Below, piece by piece: positions 8,186 to 17,554 of a DNA stretch of 64,000 nt (positions are counted from its first letter, which is position 1; every line of letters starts with the position of its first letter). The notes under the pieces are model-generated. The model was not told the DNA's origin. It was given only the letters and a program-made list of their open reading frames with translations, and ran no database searches. The stretch is from CALAMC01 sp964459465 (GTDB taxonomy: Bacteria; Zixibacteria; MSB-5A5; GN15; PGXB01). The stretch covers positions 1-64,000 of the forward strand of contig CAYWLR010000009.1 of NCBI GenBank assembly GCA_964459465.1, in the 5' to 3' direction. Made by a program: the position numbers and the translations under genes.

Positions 8186-9553
8186 TCACGCCCCGGATAA
8201 AACCGCATTTCGGGTGAGATTTTTAAGGCCTTCAACCAGCAACTGTATTTCGGCAGTCGTTCGTTTTTCGGTTGCCGCCAGAAGCAACCCGTTTTCAAAA
8301 CCGGAATAAAACCGCCCCAGACTGATCCCAGGAAGTATATGTTTTTCGTCGATCATCTTATCGATCAACTTTTCGGCCGGGAGAGGCGTCTTGATGACCG
8401 TTTCGCGAATAAAGTCACCTTTGAAGTACGGTTCAAATCCGTCCAGTTCGCAAATTCTTTCGGCTGCATGATGGGTTTTTTCCATGGACAAAAGAGCGAC
8501 CTTCTTAAAACCTTTCTTACCCAGAAGCGACAGGTAAACCGCGGCCGATGTGGCACACAGGGCCTGATTGGTACATATATTCGATGTGGCTTTATCCCGG
8601 CGAATGTGTTGTTCGCGCGTCTGAAGGGTGAGAACGAATCCGGGACGGTTATCCTCATCAACCGTGCGCGCCACCAGACGACCGGGTATCATGCGAATCA
8701 ATTTCTTGTCGACTGCAAAAAAGCCCAAAAGGGGACCACCAAAATTCAGGTTTATCCCCAGCGGCTGACCTTCTCCGACGGCAATATCCACGCCGCAGTC
8801 ACCCGGGGTTTTGAGCAATGCCGCCGCAATCGGGTCAACCGCGGCAATCATCAAAGCCCCGTGCTTTTGCGCTAGTTCGCTGCCGGCCGAAAGGTCTTCC
8901 AGAACGCCGAAGAAATTCGGTTGGGCCACAATTACGCAAGCGGTCTTGTTGTCAATGGTCCCCCGCAGGGTATCGAAATCGGTCACGCCCGCGGTAGCGT
9001 CGAAGGCAACCTCGATTATTTCTATACCGCGACCGGAAGTGTACGTTCTTACGACTTCTCGGTACATCGGGCTGACCGCCTTCGAGATCACCACCTTATT
9101 TCTTTTGGTTGTGTTCACCGCCAAAAGCGCCGCCTCGGCCAGAGCGGAAGCCCCATCATACATGGAGGCGTTGGCCACGTCCAGACCGGTCAGTCGACAA
9201 ATATGAGTCTGAAATTCATAAATAACCTGCAACGTGCCTTGGGCCACTTCGGCCTGATAGGGGGTATAGGCCGTCATGAATTCGGGACGGCTGATTATGC
9301 GCTCGACGGCCGACGGGATAAAATGATCGTACACCCCGCCCCCCGCAAAAGAGACCAGACCGGTCATGTTTTTGCGTGAGATTTCGTCTATTTCTCGCAA
9401 AAGCTCCAGTTCTGATACGGGCCCGGGAAGATTCAGGGGCCGTTTCAGGCGGACTTTTTCGGGTATCGGCGCCAGGAGGGCTTCAAAATCGGAAACGCCG
9501 ATCTTGTTCAGCATCCGCCGCCGACCATCATCGGTATTGGGAATATATGCCAT
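8186..9553 (-). CDS. gcvPA: Glycine dehydrogenase (decarboxylating) subunit 1
   Basis: This 455-aa subunit is the N-terminal half of split P-protein. The opening MAYIPNTDDGRRRML and the run TGLDVANASMYDGASA are hallmark GcvPA segments. It pairs with GcvPB to form the PLP-dependent glycine decarboxylase. It starts 14 bp after gcvH, so P1 and H should be co-translated. The aminomethyltransferase gene gcvT is not in this cluster, so the complete cleavage system needs a T-protein from elsewhere. Confidence 0.95.
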   Translation of the reverse strand: MAYIPNTDDGRRRMLNKIGVSDFEALLAPIPEKVRLKRPLNLPGPVSELELLREIDEISRKNMTGLVSFAGGGVYDHFIPSAVERIISRPEFMTAYTPYQAEVAQGTLQVIYEFQTHICRLTGLDVANASMYDGASALAEAALLAVNTTKRNKVVISKAVSPMYREVVRTYTSGRGIEIIEVAFDATAGVTDFDTLRGTIDNKTACVIVAQPNFFGVLEDLSAGSELAQKHGALMIAAVDPIAAALLKTPGDCGVDIAVGEGQPLGINLNFGGPLLGFFAVDKKLIRMIPGRLVARTVDEDNRPGFVLTLQTREQHIRRDKATSNICTNQALCATSAAVYLSLLGKKGFKKVALLSMEKTHHAAERICELDGFEPYFKGDFIRETVIKTPLPAEKLIDKMIDEKHILPGISLGRFYSGFENGLLLAATEKRTTAEIQLLVEGLKNLTRNAVLSGA

Positions 9554-9567
9554 GTTTATGATTAATC

Positions 9568-9945
9568 CTATTCGGTCAGTTTTTCATACTCCGACGCGGG
9601 CAGAAGTTTATCGAATTCGCCGGGGTCTTTGACCTCGATTTTTATCATCCAGCCGTCGCCGTAGGGGTCACTATTGACGACAGTCGGATTATCATGAAGT
9701 TCCTCGTTTATTTCCACGATTTTGCCGCCGACCGGGGCGAATAACTCGGAAACGGCTTTGACGGCCTCGATGGTTCCGAAAGCAGAACCGGCCTTGACTT
9801 CATCGCCAACGTTCGGCAGTTCCACGAACACGATATCGCCCAGTTCACCCTGGGCATAATCGGTGATACCGACGGTGGCCAGCTTACCCTCCAGCGACAC
9901 CCATTCATGTTCTGAAGTATATCTCAAATCAGACGGGATGTTCAC
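9568..9945 (-). CDS. gcvH: Glycine cleavage system H protein
   Basis: This 125-aa lipoyl carrier shuttles the aminomethyl group between P and T proteins. The lipoylation segment is GTIEAVKAVSE with Lys63, and the opening (DLRYTSEHEW) is classical. It overlaps the accC stop by 4 bp, tying biotin carboxylase to the glycine cleavage genes in one transcript. Both AccB and GcvH carry swinging cofactors, but each keeps its own family motif. Confidence 0.96.
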   Translation of the reverse strand: MNIPSDLRYTSEHEWVSLEGKLATVGITDYAQGELGDIVFVELPNVGDEVKAGSAFGTIEAVKAVSELFAPVGGKIVEINEELHDNPTVVNSDPYGDGWMIKIEVKDPGEFDKLLPASEYEKLTE

Positions 9946-11345
9946 GACTCCTCCCTTTCTTGGCTCTTCGGGCCTCCGCCTTGTTCGACCAGAACGGCTT
10001 CGTCGCCCCGAGACATTTTTTCTACAAATGATGTATCAAAATTACCTGAAATGAAATCAGGATGGTTTAAAATCTTCTTATGGAAATCGATCGTGGTCGG
10101 GACCCCCTCGACGATAAATTCTTCGAGGGCGAAGCGCATTTTGGTAATGGCCGACTCGCGGCTACGCGCTTTGACGATCAGCTTGGCAATCATGGAATCA
10201 TAATATTGCGGTATGACATACCCGGCATATGCGGCCGTATCCACGCGTACACCCCGGCCACCCGGGACGTGAAACGACGTTATCTTGCCGGGCGTCGGAC
10301 GGAAATCCTTTTCCACGTCCTCGGCGTTGATGCGGCATTCTATGGAATGCCAGTTCATCATGATGTCTTCCTGGCGATGGCGCAACTTATGGCCGGCGGC
10401 AATACGAATCTGCTCCTTCATTATATCCAGTTCAACGGCCTCTTCAGTTATGGGGTGTTCGACCTGAATACGGGTATTCATTTCCATGAAATAAAAATTA
10501 CGCTGGGCGTCAACTAGGAATTCCATGGTTCCTGCCCCAAGATACCGTATGGTAGAAGCCCCGATTACAGCCGTACGGCCCATTTCGTTGCGCAGGTCAG
10601 GAGTAATAACCGGCGACGGGCATTCTTCAATTAGCTTCTGGTGGCGGCGTTGCACACTGCAGTCGCGCTCACCCAGATGAATGATATTGCCGAAACTGTC
10701 GCCAAGAATCTGAATTTCGACGTGGTGCGGTTCGACGATCACTTTTTCGATATATACATCGGGATTTTTAAAGGCAATTTCGGCCTCGGCCCGAGCCATT
10801 TGAAATGATTTTTCCAGATTTTCTTCCTTGTGCACTAGGCGCATGCCGCGCCCACCGCCCCCGGCCACGGCCTTGATCATTACCGGATAACCGATTCGGG
10901 CCGCCGCCGCATGAGCCTCATCGATAGTCGCAACGACACCGTCCGAGCCGGGAATAACCGGGATACCGGCCTCTTTCATGACCTGTTTGGCAACGCCCTT
11001 GTCGCCCATTTTGCGGATCATTTCGGGGGTAGGGCCGATAAAATTGATGCCGCAGGACTGACATATTTCGGCGAAGTCCGCGTTTTCGGCCAGAAAACCA
11101 TAACCCGGATGTATGGCATCCGCCCCGGTTACTTCGGCTGCCGAGATAATGCTTTTGGCGTTTAAATAACTCTGGGCCGGGTTGGGAGGACCGATACAGA
11201 CGTCCTCGTCCGCGAATCGGACATGAAGGGCATCCCGATCGGCCTCGCTATACACGGCGACCGTCTGAATGCCCAACTCCCGGCAGGCACGAATAATACG
11301 TAAAGCTATTTCGCCACGATTGGCGATAAGTACTTTCTTGATCAA
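9942..11345 (-). CDS. accC: Biotin carboxylase of acetyl-CoA carboxylase
   Basis: This 467-aa ATP-grasp enzyme carboxylates biotin on AccB, the first half-reaction of fatty-acid synthesis. Visible motifs are HPGYGFLAEN, the glycine-rich ATP loop GGGGRGMR, and FMEMNTRIQVEH with the metal and catalytic residues. It carries a slightly long C-terminal tail rich in Glu and Gly. Pyruvate or propionyl-CoA carboxylase subunits share these motifs, but the nearby accB supports AccC. pilT, not accB, lies directly upstream. Confidence 0.93.
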   Translation of the reverse strand: MIKKVLIANRGEIALRIIRACRELGIQTVAVYSEADRDALHVRFADEDVCIGPPNPAQSYLNAKSIISAAEVTGADAIHPGYGFLAENADFAEICQSCGINFIGPTPEMIRKMGDKGVAKQVMKEAGIPVIPGSDGVVATIDEAHAAAARIGYPVMIKAVAGGGGRGMRLVHKEENLEKSFQMARAEAEIAFKNPDVYIEKVIVEPHHVEIQILGDSFGNIIHLGERDCSVQRRHQKLIEECPSPVITPDLRNEMGRTAVIGASTIRYLGAGTMEFLVDAQRNFYFMEMNTRIQVEHPITEEAVELDIMKEQIRIAAGHKLRHRQEDIMMNWHSIECRINAEDVEKDFRPTPGKITSFHVPGGRGVRVDTAAYAGYVIPQYYDSMIAKLIVKARSRESAITKMRFALEEFIVEGVPTTIDFHKKILNHPDFISGNFDTSFVEKMSRGDEAVLVEQGGGPKSQEREES

Positions 11346-11392
11346 AATGAATCCTATTCGGTTACAGTCTTAATCCAATAAAAAAATATATA

Positions 11393-12517
11393 CTAAACCT
11401 TACTCACGTCGTCGGTATCGCCGACGGCGTTTGTCGCCCAGCGGTCGGAGGCGCCCATAATACCCTTAACCCGCAAATCGAAATCATCGGGATTGGAACA
11501 CTGAGCCATGGCCTCTTCGAATGAAATCTTGCCGGAGCGATAAAGCTCCATTATCGACTGGTCAAAAGTGCGCATACCGTATTGACGCCCTTCTTCGATC
11601 AGGTCGGGAATACTCGAAGTTTTTTCCGGATCCATGAGGTATTCCTTGACGGCGGCGGTTGACATAAGAATTTCCAGCGCCGGAACCCGCCCGGGCATAT
11701 CGCCGCGCTGCAGCAAACGCTGGCCAACAATGGATGTCAGCGTCCCGGCCAGCAACAGGCGAATTTGCTGATGCTGATGCGGCGGGAAAAACGAAACGAT
11801 ACGGCTGATCGTTTCCACGGCATTAAGCGTATGCAAAGTGGTTAAAACCAGATGGCCGGTATCGGCCGCGGTCAAAGCGATCGACATCGTTTCCACGTCG
11901 CGGATTTCACCGATCATGATGATGTCCGGGTCCTGACGAAGGGCGTGACGCAAAGCCGACGAAAACGATTCGGTGTCGGCACCCACTTCCCTTTGAGAAA
12001 TAATACACTTCTTGTCTCGATATATATATTCAATCGGGTCTTCCACCGTCAGAATATTGTCGACGCGGGTCTCATTCATATGTTCCAGCATGGCCGCCAG
12101 AGTCGTCGATTTTCCCGAACCGGTCGTTCCGGTAACGCATATCAGGCCGCGCTTTTCCATCGATAAATCCCTGATGACGTTCGGCAGGTGCAATTCCTCG
12201 AAACTCGGGACGATAGTGTTGACCGCACGAATAGCAATTCCAGTAGTTCCCCGCTGACGGTAGATATTGATACGGAAACGCCCCAGTTTGGCGACCGATA
12301 GCGCCAGATCCATTTCGTTCTTGCGATTGAACCGCTCCAACTGCTGTTCGTTAAGAATCTGCCCCACGATGTTTTGCATTTCATCAATGGTAATCGGATC
12401 CGTGGCAATTTTTTCCAGCGAGCCATGGACGCGTATATTGGGACGGATTCCAACACGAAGGTGAAGGTCAGATGCTTTGCGTTCCAGCATCTCAACCAGC
12501 ATTTGCTTAAGATTCAT
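11393..12517 (-). CDS. pilT: Type IV pilus retraction ATPase
   Basis: This 374-aa secretion-superfamily ATPase depolymerises pili for twitching motility. Walker A GTTGSGKST is at 130-138, the Asp box/Walker B region reads DPDIIMIGEIRD, and the His box reads TGHLVLTTLHT. The N-terminal PilT domain ends near residue 100. Its ribosome-binding site, AGGAGG, is strong. It lies between accB and accC, a position unrelated to pilus assembly, and no other pil gene is in the window. PilU or a PilB paralogue is less likely on length and motifs. Confidence 0.9.
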   Translation of the reverse strand: MNLKQMLVEMLERKASDLHLRVGIRPNIRVHGSLEKIATDPITIDEMQNIVGQILNEQQLERFNRKNEMDLALSVAKLGRFRINIYRQRGTTGIAIRAVNTIVPSFEELHLPNVIRDLSMEKRGLICVTGTTGSGKSTTLAAMLEHMNETRVDNILTVEDPIEYIYRDKKCIISQREVGADTESFSSALRHALRQDPDIIMIGEIRDVETMSIALTAADTGHLVLTTLHTLNAVETISRIVSFFPPHQHQQIRLLLAGTLTSIVGQRLLQRGDMPGRVPALEILMSTAAVKEYLMDPEKTSSIPDLIEEGRQYGMRTFDQSIMELYRSGKISFEEAMAQCSNPDDFDLRVKGIMGASDRWATNAVGDTDDVSKV

Positions 12518-12540
12518 GCCGCCGGCCTCCTGAATCAGTA

Positions 12541-13044
12541 TTAATCCGGATTAATCAGAAACAGGATCTGTCCGAACTCGACCGGTTGTGCGTTCTCGAC
12601 CATAACCTTCGCGATGGAGCCGGTGACCTCGGACTCGATCTCGTTCATCAGTTTCATCGCCTCGACAATACATACAACCTGGCCGACCGAGACCCTGTCT
12701 CCAACCTTAACATACGGAGGCGCGTCAGGGGCCGGCGCGGCGTAAAATGTCCCAACCATGGGCGATTTAATCTCTACATACTTCTTGTCGGCATCCGGGG
12801 AAGGCGGCTGAACCTCCGTGACTGGCGGCGCCGTTGCGACCGAAATCGTTGGCCGAGAAACCACCGGCGCAACAGCCGGCATCGGCTGGACCATAACCGC
12901 AGGACCATCCGAATGGCCGTTGCTGGCCGAAGGCAATCTGCGGGTAATCTTGACCTTGCGGCCCCAGCTCGTAACCTCAAGCTGATCCACTTCCGATTCT
13001 TCCACCAGTCTTATCAGTCTTTTTATTGTCTTCTCATTCATCAT
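12541..13044 (-). CDS. accB: Biotin carboxyl carrier protein of acetyl-CoA carboxylase
   Basis: The 167-aa carrier has an N-terminal helical part (1-35), a Pro/Ala/Val-rich linker (40-85) and a C-terminal biotinyl domain. The biotin site is EAMKLMNE with Lys131. It delivers carboxybiotin to the carboxyltransferase AccA/AccD, which is not in the window. An aminopeptidase P-like gene precedes it, as in the common pepQ-efp-accB-accC order, but efp is absent and pilT has been placed before accC. Confidence 0.95.
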   Translation of the reverse strand: MMNEKTIKRLIRLVEESEVDQLEVTSWGRKVKITRRLPSASNGHSDGPAVMVQPMPAVAPVVSRPTISVATAPPVTEVQPPSPDADKKYVEIKSPMVGTFYAAPAPDAPPYVKVGDRVSVGQVVCIVEAMKLMNEIESEVTGSIAKVMVENAQPVEFGQILFLINPD

Positions 13045-13094
13045 TTATCCATCCTCACGGGCAGATTTTGACCCGGAAAGATAACATATTCATT

Positions 13095-14168
13095 TTACAG
13101 CTCCAATAAGTTTTTTGGGGCCGAATTGAGGACCTTTACACCCGTCGAGGTCACCAAAACATCATCTTCTATCCTTACCCCGCCCCAGCCCGGCAAATAT
13201 ATCCCCGGTTCCACGGTAAAAATCATCCCCTTTTTGACAACGCCGCCAGAGGTCGGCCCGATTCTCGGCTCGGTATGAACAAACAAACCAATGCCATGAC
13301 CTGTTCCGTGTCCGAAATACTTCTTATATCCGGCCTTATCGATTATGTTCCGGGCGGAGGCGTCTATTTTTGATGTTTCTATTCCATGCCGGACTTTATT
13401 TATGGCTGCTTTTTGGGCCCGAAGCACAATGCCATAAATTTTCTTTTGCCTGGCGGTGGCATTACCGACCACTACTGTACGTGTAATATCTGACACATAC
13501 CCCTTGTAAGTGGCTCCAAAATCTAAAGTTACAAAATCGCCCGGGGCGATTTTCTTGTCCGATGCAATTCCGTGTGGTAACGCGGCGCGATAGCCGGAAG
13601 CGATTATCGTATCAAAAGCCGGCCTTTCAGAACCGAGCATTTTCATCTGATATTCCAATTCGGCGGCGACTTCGCTTTCCCTAACCCCCGGCCTGATTAT
13701 GCTCAAAATTCGCTCAAAGGCAATATCCGAAATATCCACCGCTCTCTGAATTAACTCGATTTCATTTTTATCCTTAATCACGGAAAACATCTCGAAAACG
13801 CCGGTGGTTGGAACCAAAATCGATCCGACAAAGGAATTCTTTATTATTTCAAGGTTATTACAAAGAATTTGATCGGATTCATAGCCATAACGGAAATTCT
13901 TTCCATGAAACTGGGTCAGTTCCTTCAGTTCCGAATACACCGCCTTTTTCGTAATAATCGTCCGAGCCCCTTTTACCTGCTTTTTCGACTGCTCCTGATA
14001 ACGGAAATCGGTCAGAAAAAAGGCCTTGTTCGGCAAAACAATCATTATTCCGGTCGAGCCGGTGAACCCGCATAAATACTGAATATGCCCCATGCAGGTG
14101 ACGATAAAACCATCCATGTTTTCGCCGGAAATATAAGCCTGCAGTCTCTTAATGCGTTCGCGATGCAT
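13095..14168 (-). CDS. Xaa-Pro aminopeptidase/dipeptidase family (M24) peptidase
   Basis: This 357-aa protein has a creatinase-like N-terminal domain (1-125) and a pita-bread metallopeptidase domain. The dinuclear metal ligands are intact: Asp in TLDFGATYKGYVSD, the second Asp in that run, His in GHGTGHGIG, Glu in TVEPGIYL and Glu in VRIEDDV. It should release N-terminal residues before proline. It lies 50 bp upstream of accB and runs with it. PepP and PepQ cannot be separated from sequence alone. Confidence 0.87.
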   Translation of the reverse strand: MHRERIKRLQAYISGENMDGFIVTCMGHIQYLCGFTGSTGIMIVLPNKAFFLTDFRYQEQSKKQVKGARTIITKKAVYSELKELTQFHGKNFRYGYESDQILCNNLEIIKNSFVGSILVPTTGVFEMFSVIKDKNEIELIQRAVDISDIAFERILSIIRPGVRESEVAAELEYQMKMLGSERPAFDTIIASGYRAALPHGIASDKKIAPGDFVTLDFGATYKGYVSDITRTVVVGNATARQKKIYGIVLRAQKAAINKVRHGIETSKIDASARNIIDKAGYKKYFGHGTGHGIGLFVHTEPRIGPTSGGVVKKGMIFTVEPGIYLPGWGGVRIEDDVLVTSTGVKVLNSAPKNLLEL

Positions 14169-14172
14169 ATAA

Positions 14173-14844
14173 CTATTCCTTTGTTTTTAGAGCTTCTTCA
14201 ATTTCGTTCGCCCGCGTTTTCAAGCGAGGATTTTGAGTTTTATCGGCCAACTCCCGAAATATGGACAAAGCCAGCCGGGGGTGCCCTTGAGATAAAAGCA
14301 ATTCTCCAATGGTTTCGGTCTTGAATGGCAGTTCGCGCAACTTCTGACCCGCCGCGGGCGACACCTCTTCGCCTCTTTTCAAGACCATTACTTTAGTCTT
14401 TTCCTTTTTCATTTTTTCAATTGAACAACATAGCCCGGACGTGTCCGGCTCCAATTGCAATGTGCGTTCATAATATGAAAGGGCGGTGACCCTATGCCCG
14501 GATTCGAATTTGATATCGCCCAGATATTTTAGCGCCCGAAGATTATCGGGATCATTTTGAAGAACTTTATAAAAATGCTCTTCGGCGCTCTGATTCTGAC
14601 CGGATAAATACAGCGCTTCGGCATATGCCAGCCTCCCGGAAAGCGATTTCGGCTGATCCTTCAAACGGGCCGCGCACAGCTCAACCACTCGGGCGTATTT
14701 CCCTTCATCCAGGAACTCCTTCGCCACCGCCGGCCAGTAACCTTTGGCGGACAACTCTGATGCAACACTATTTATTCTATTCATATGGTCCGTCTTTTCG
14801 AACCTAACCATAAATTCCGGCCGCGTCAAGACAGGGCGGGGCAA
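14173..14844 (-). CDS. TPR protein, function unknown
   Basis: The protein is up to 223 aa. Met12 or Met21 are equally possible starts, and the first 20 residues look unstructured. At least two TPRs lie between about 65 and 135 (SGRLAYAEALYLSGQNQSAE; LGDIKFESGHRVTALSYYER), with a further helical pair near the end (ELLLSQGHPRLALSIFRELA). No signal peptide is visible, so it is probably a cytoplasmic scaffold. It is 4 bp from the aminopeptidase start and is transcribed with it. Confidence 0.7.
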   Translation of the reverse strand: MPRPVLTRPEFMVRFEKTDHMNRINSVASELSAKGYWPAVAKEFLDEGKYARVVELCAARLKDQPKSLSGRLAYAEALYLSGQNQSAEEHFYKVLQNDPDNLRALKYLGDIKFESGHRVTALSYYERTLQLEPDTSGLCCSIEKMKKEKTKVMVLKRGEEVSPAAGQKLRELPFKTETIGELLLSQGHPRLALSIFRELADKTQNPRLKTRANEIEEALKTKE

Positions 14845-14867
14845 TATTGCAATTGGCGGCCAAAACC

Positions 14868-15074
14868 TTAAAAAACTTTGTTAAAAATATATATCACCAA
14901 AATCATGAACAAGACGCCCGAATAAACCCCCAGCATGTACTGCCCGCGCCAGAATGGCGGTTTCGGTTTGGGCTTTTTCATCAGAGGCGCGTGGCAATGC
15001 TTGCACATCAGCGCCCCGGGCGAAATTTCTTCATTACAGTAAGGGCAAAGCCTGGTTTTATTTTGCACGACCAT
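14868..15074 (-). CDS. Zinc-ribbon single-pass membrane protein
   Basis: The 68-aa protein begins with a four-cysteine ribbon, CPYC...CKHC, then a KPKPKPP linker and one hydrophobic helix (about 45-63) near the C-terminus. The layout suggests a cytoplasmic zinc ribbon held at the inner membrane. It precedes the TPR gene by about 20 bp on the same strand and may belong to the same transcript. Function unknown. Confidence 0.65.
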   Translation of the reverse strand: MVVQNKTRLCPYCNEEISPGALMCKHCHAPLMKKPKPKPPFWRGQYMLGVYSGVLFMILVIYIFNKVF

Positions 15075-15265
15075 GCCTCATTATGCAGTTTTATTGATTT
15101 GAAACGCAACAAAAAACGGCGAGCGTTAGAGCATGGTATCCCCGCCTCATAAAGCAGAATCAGGAATCAATCCCGATACTTTTAAATTTCAGGCGGGAAG
15201 GACATCCTCGAAAGCGCGCTTTAACAAGAATGCCCACGTTATGCAATACGTGCGTGCTGCATCGA

Positions 15266-15604
15266 TTATATATCTTTTTCGCCTTCTTCAGGCATGGGCG
15301 ATGATTCAAAACCGATATTGCCCTTTTGCAGACCCTCCGGACCGCCGTGAACCTTAATTTCCCCGAATTGAGCCTCGAATTTTTTCAAATTCTCTTCCAG
15401 CGTCTTGCGCAGCATTTTGGCATGGGCCGGGGTCATGATGATACGGGCCTGCACCCGCGTCCTTTTGGCGCCGGGCATGATACGGGCGAAATCGAAAATA
15501 AACTCGTTGGGGCTGTGCGCGATAAGAGCCAGGTTGGAATATATTCCTTCGGCTTCTTTGTCGTCGATTTCGAGATTGATGCGTGCCTGCGGTTTCATAT
15601 CCAT
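15266..15604 (-). CDS. DUF3467 family protein
   Basis: The 112-aa protein reads RINLEIDDKEAEGIYSNLAL, then FIFDFARIMPG and the conserved VQARIIMTPAHAKML, which is the DUF3467 signature. The family is widespread and uncharacterised. The translation start is supported by AAGGAG about 12 bp upstream, and a second ATG two codons on is also possible. It lies divergently from hldE1, with an AT-rich shared upstream region of 92 bp. Confidence 0.75.
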   Translation of the reverse strand: MDMKPQARINLEIDDKEAEGIYSNLALIAHSPNEFIFDFARIMPGAKRTRVQARIIMTPAHAKMLRKTLEENLKKFEAQFGEIKVHGGPEGLQKGNIGFESSPMPEEGEKDI

Positions 15605-15696
15605 AATATTTTTACTCCTTCAAAATTCTTGTAAAACGGTCATATAATAAATATATTGGCAAAAATTTGAACCGTCATAAATAAAAAGCTCAAAGT

Positions 15697-16695
15697 ATGC
15701 CAATTAATACTGGACAGGTCGTTAAGATAGCGAACAATATCGGAAAAGCCAAGATATTAATATTGGGCGATATCATGCTCGATGAATATCTTCATGGAAC
15801 TGTCAGCAGGATTTCACCCGAAGCGCCGGTACCGGTGGTCGAAGTTAACCACGAGCAAACCCGACTCGGCGGGGCCGCCAATGTCGCCAACAACATCCGG
15901 ACACTGGGTGATAAACCCTGTCTGATCGGAGTTATCGGACTTGATGACGCCGCCATAAAATTATCGCAACTGCTCAAAGAAAACGATATCTCCCATGATT
16001 ATCTGGTCGATGATAAAGACCGCCGGACAACCATCAAAACGCGAATAATCGCCCATTCCCAGCAGGTGGTCCGGGCCGATAAGGAAGATACTTTCGAGAT
16101 TTCGGCCAGGATCGAAAAAATTATCCTGGACCGATTCACGGCGGTGGCCGATCAGATTAAAGCCGTTATCATTTCCGACTACGGCAAAGGCGTTATAACC
16201 AAATCACTTCTTGAAAAAATCATCCCCGCCTGCATCGAACGCAATATTTTTGTCGCCGTTGACCCCAAAGACGCGCATTTCTTCCATTATAAAAAAGTTT
16301 CGGTAGTAACACCCAACCACCATGAAGCTGGATTTGTCGCGGGACGCAAAATCCGCACCGACCGTGATTTGGAAATTGTCGGTAAAGAGTTGCTGGAACG
16401 TCTCGAAGCCCGCTCGATACTCATAACCCGCGGCGAAAAAGGGATGGCGCTGTTCCATGCCACCGGTGAACTCGATTTGCTCCCGACCGTGGCCAAAAAA
16501 GTCTTTGACGTCACCGGCGCGGGCGATACGGTTATCGCCGTGTTTGTTTCGGCCATGGCCGCCGGGGCGAATTTGACCGAGGCGATGGTTATCTCAAATT
16601 GTGCCGCCGGCATCGTGGTTGGCGAAATCGGTACCGCCAGCGTGAGCAAAGATAAATTGATTGAGGAATTGGAAAAGCTGTATCCAAAGAAATGA
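15697..16695 (+). CDS. hldE1 (rfaE1): D-glycero-beta-D-manno-heptose-7-phosphate kinase
   Basis: This 332-aa PfkB-family kinase matches the N-terminal domain of E. coli HldE. It phosphorylates heptose 7-phosphate at C1 for ADP-heptose, an LPS inner-core precursor. Visible signatures are RISPEAPVPVVEV near the start, the glycine pair GGAANVANN, and the catalytic GAGD loop in DVTGAGDTV near residue 275. The adenylyltransferase half is encoded separately downstream (17555), with an unrelated gene between. This shows that the organism makes heptose-containing surface glycans. Confidence 0.92.
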   Translation: MPINTGQVVKIANNIGKAKILILGDIMLDEYLHGTVSRISPEAPVPVVEVNHEQTRLGGAANVANNIRTLGDKPCLIGVIGLDDAAIKLSQLLKENDISHDYLVDDKDRRTTIKTRIIAHSQQVVRADKEDTFEISARIEKIILDRFTAVADQIKAVIISDYGKGVITKSLLEKIIPACIERNIFVAVDPKDAHFFHYKKVSVVTPNHHEAGFVAGRKIRTDRDLEIVGKELLERLEARSILITRGEKGMALFHATGELDLLPTVAKKVFDVTGAGDTVIAVFVSAMAAGANLTEAMVISNCAAGIVVGEIGTASVSKDKLIEELEKLYPKK

Positions 16696-16747
16696 TTAAA
16701 TTGATGCTGATTTAAGTTAGGTCAGGAGCCGCGTTTATTTTTTAAGA

Positions 16748-17542
16748 GTGAAAAATACAATGAATAATGAAACCAAGAAAAAGAGATTGAAAGACAACTA
16801 TGGCTTCTGGGCTTTCTGCATAACGATTATCCCTTTTATAATCTGGCTATACCTGCGGTTTTGCATTAAGACTGATATTTATGATATGGCTGTCTTTGGA
16901 TTAATAGGTACATTTTGGGGAGTTTTTCTAGCAGACACCTTAAAAAAAAGAGCGGAAAGCGAATTACGAAAAAGAAAATGGAAAATGGCATTAGTCATGG
17001 TTTTTGAGGATTGCGAAAAAAACAAGATGCCACTTACCAATATCGAGCACAATCTTTATAAACTCCTTAACGAGAATATATCAAAATTCGAGTCGTCCTT
17101 GGAAAAATTTATATCCGGAGCCATGACGTCGAATGAATCGCCTCAAGAGCATTTGGAAATCATGATGAATATTATTTTAAAAAAGCTGGAGACATGCCAC
17201 GCCTTAATATTCCATTTAAAAGATTATGGTTACAGAGCATTACAAAATACAGATACAATGGTAGCAATTGCCGATGAAAAACTGTATCATAAAATTAACG
17301 TAGTGTACCGCGAATTTGGGAATATTGGACAAAATGCGCTTTTAACCCAGAGTCATATTTTGCTATGGACATTCGTACAAGCAAGTAAGATGGAAACTCT
17401 AAAAGAGGCCGCCAAAATGGTAGGGCTTTTCCATAAACAAGTCCGAATTGCCCGGGAATATTATGACGACTTAGTTGAGTCCTTAATTACGGAACTAAAT
17501 TCACTCGGCATAAAGGTCTCATACGAAGAACGTCGCAAATGA
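16748..17542 (+). CDS. Two-helix membrane protein with long soluble tail, unknown
   Basis: The protein is 264 aa if translation starts at GTG 16748; an ATG four codons on is an alternative. Two hydrophobic helices (about 20-38 and 47-63) are followed by a Lys/Arg-rich stretch (TLKKRAESELRKRKWK) and about 190 mostly helical residues predicted to lie in the cytoplasm. No family was recognised. It is markedly more AT-rich than its neighbours and has different codon use. It lies between hldE1 and hldE2, genes that normally touch or are fused, so it looks like a recent insertion. The shape recalls small membrane effectors or sensors in defence islands, but nothing else supports that. Confidence 0.6.
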   Translation: MKNTMNNETKKKRLKDNYGFWAFCITIIPFIIWLYLRFCIKTDIYDMAVFGLIGTFWGVFLADTLKKRAESELRKRKWKMALVMVFEDCEKNKMPLTNIEHNLYKLLNENISKFESSLEKFISGAMTSNESPQEHLEIMMNIILKKLETCHALIFHLKDYGYRALQNTDTMVAIADEKLYHKINVVYREFGNIGQNALLTQSHILLWTFVQASKMETLKEAAKMVGLFHKQVRIAREYYDDLVESLITELNSLGIKVSYEERRK

Positions 17543-17554
17543 ACAACAATTATT

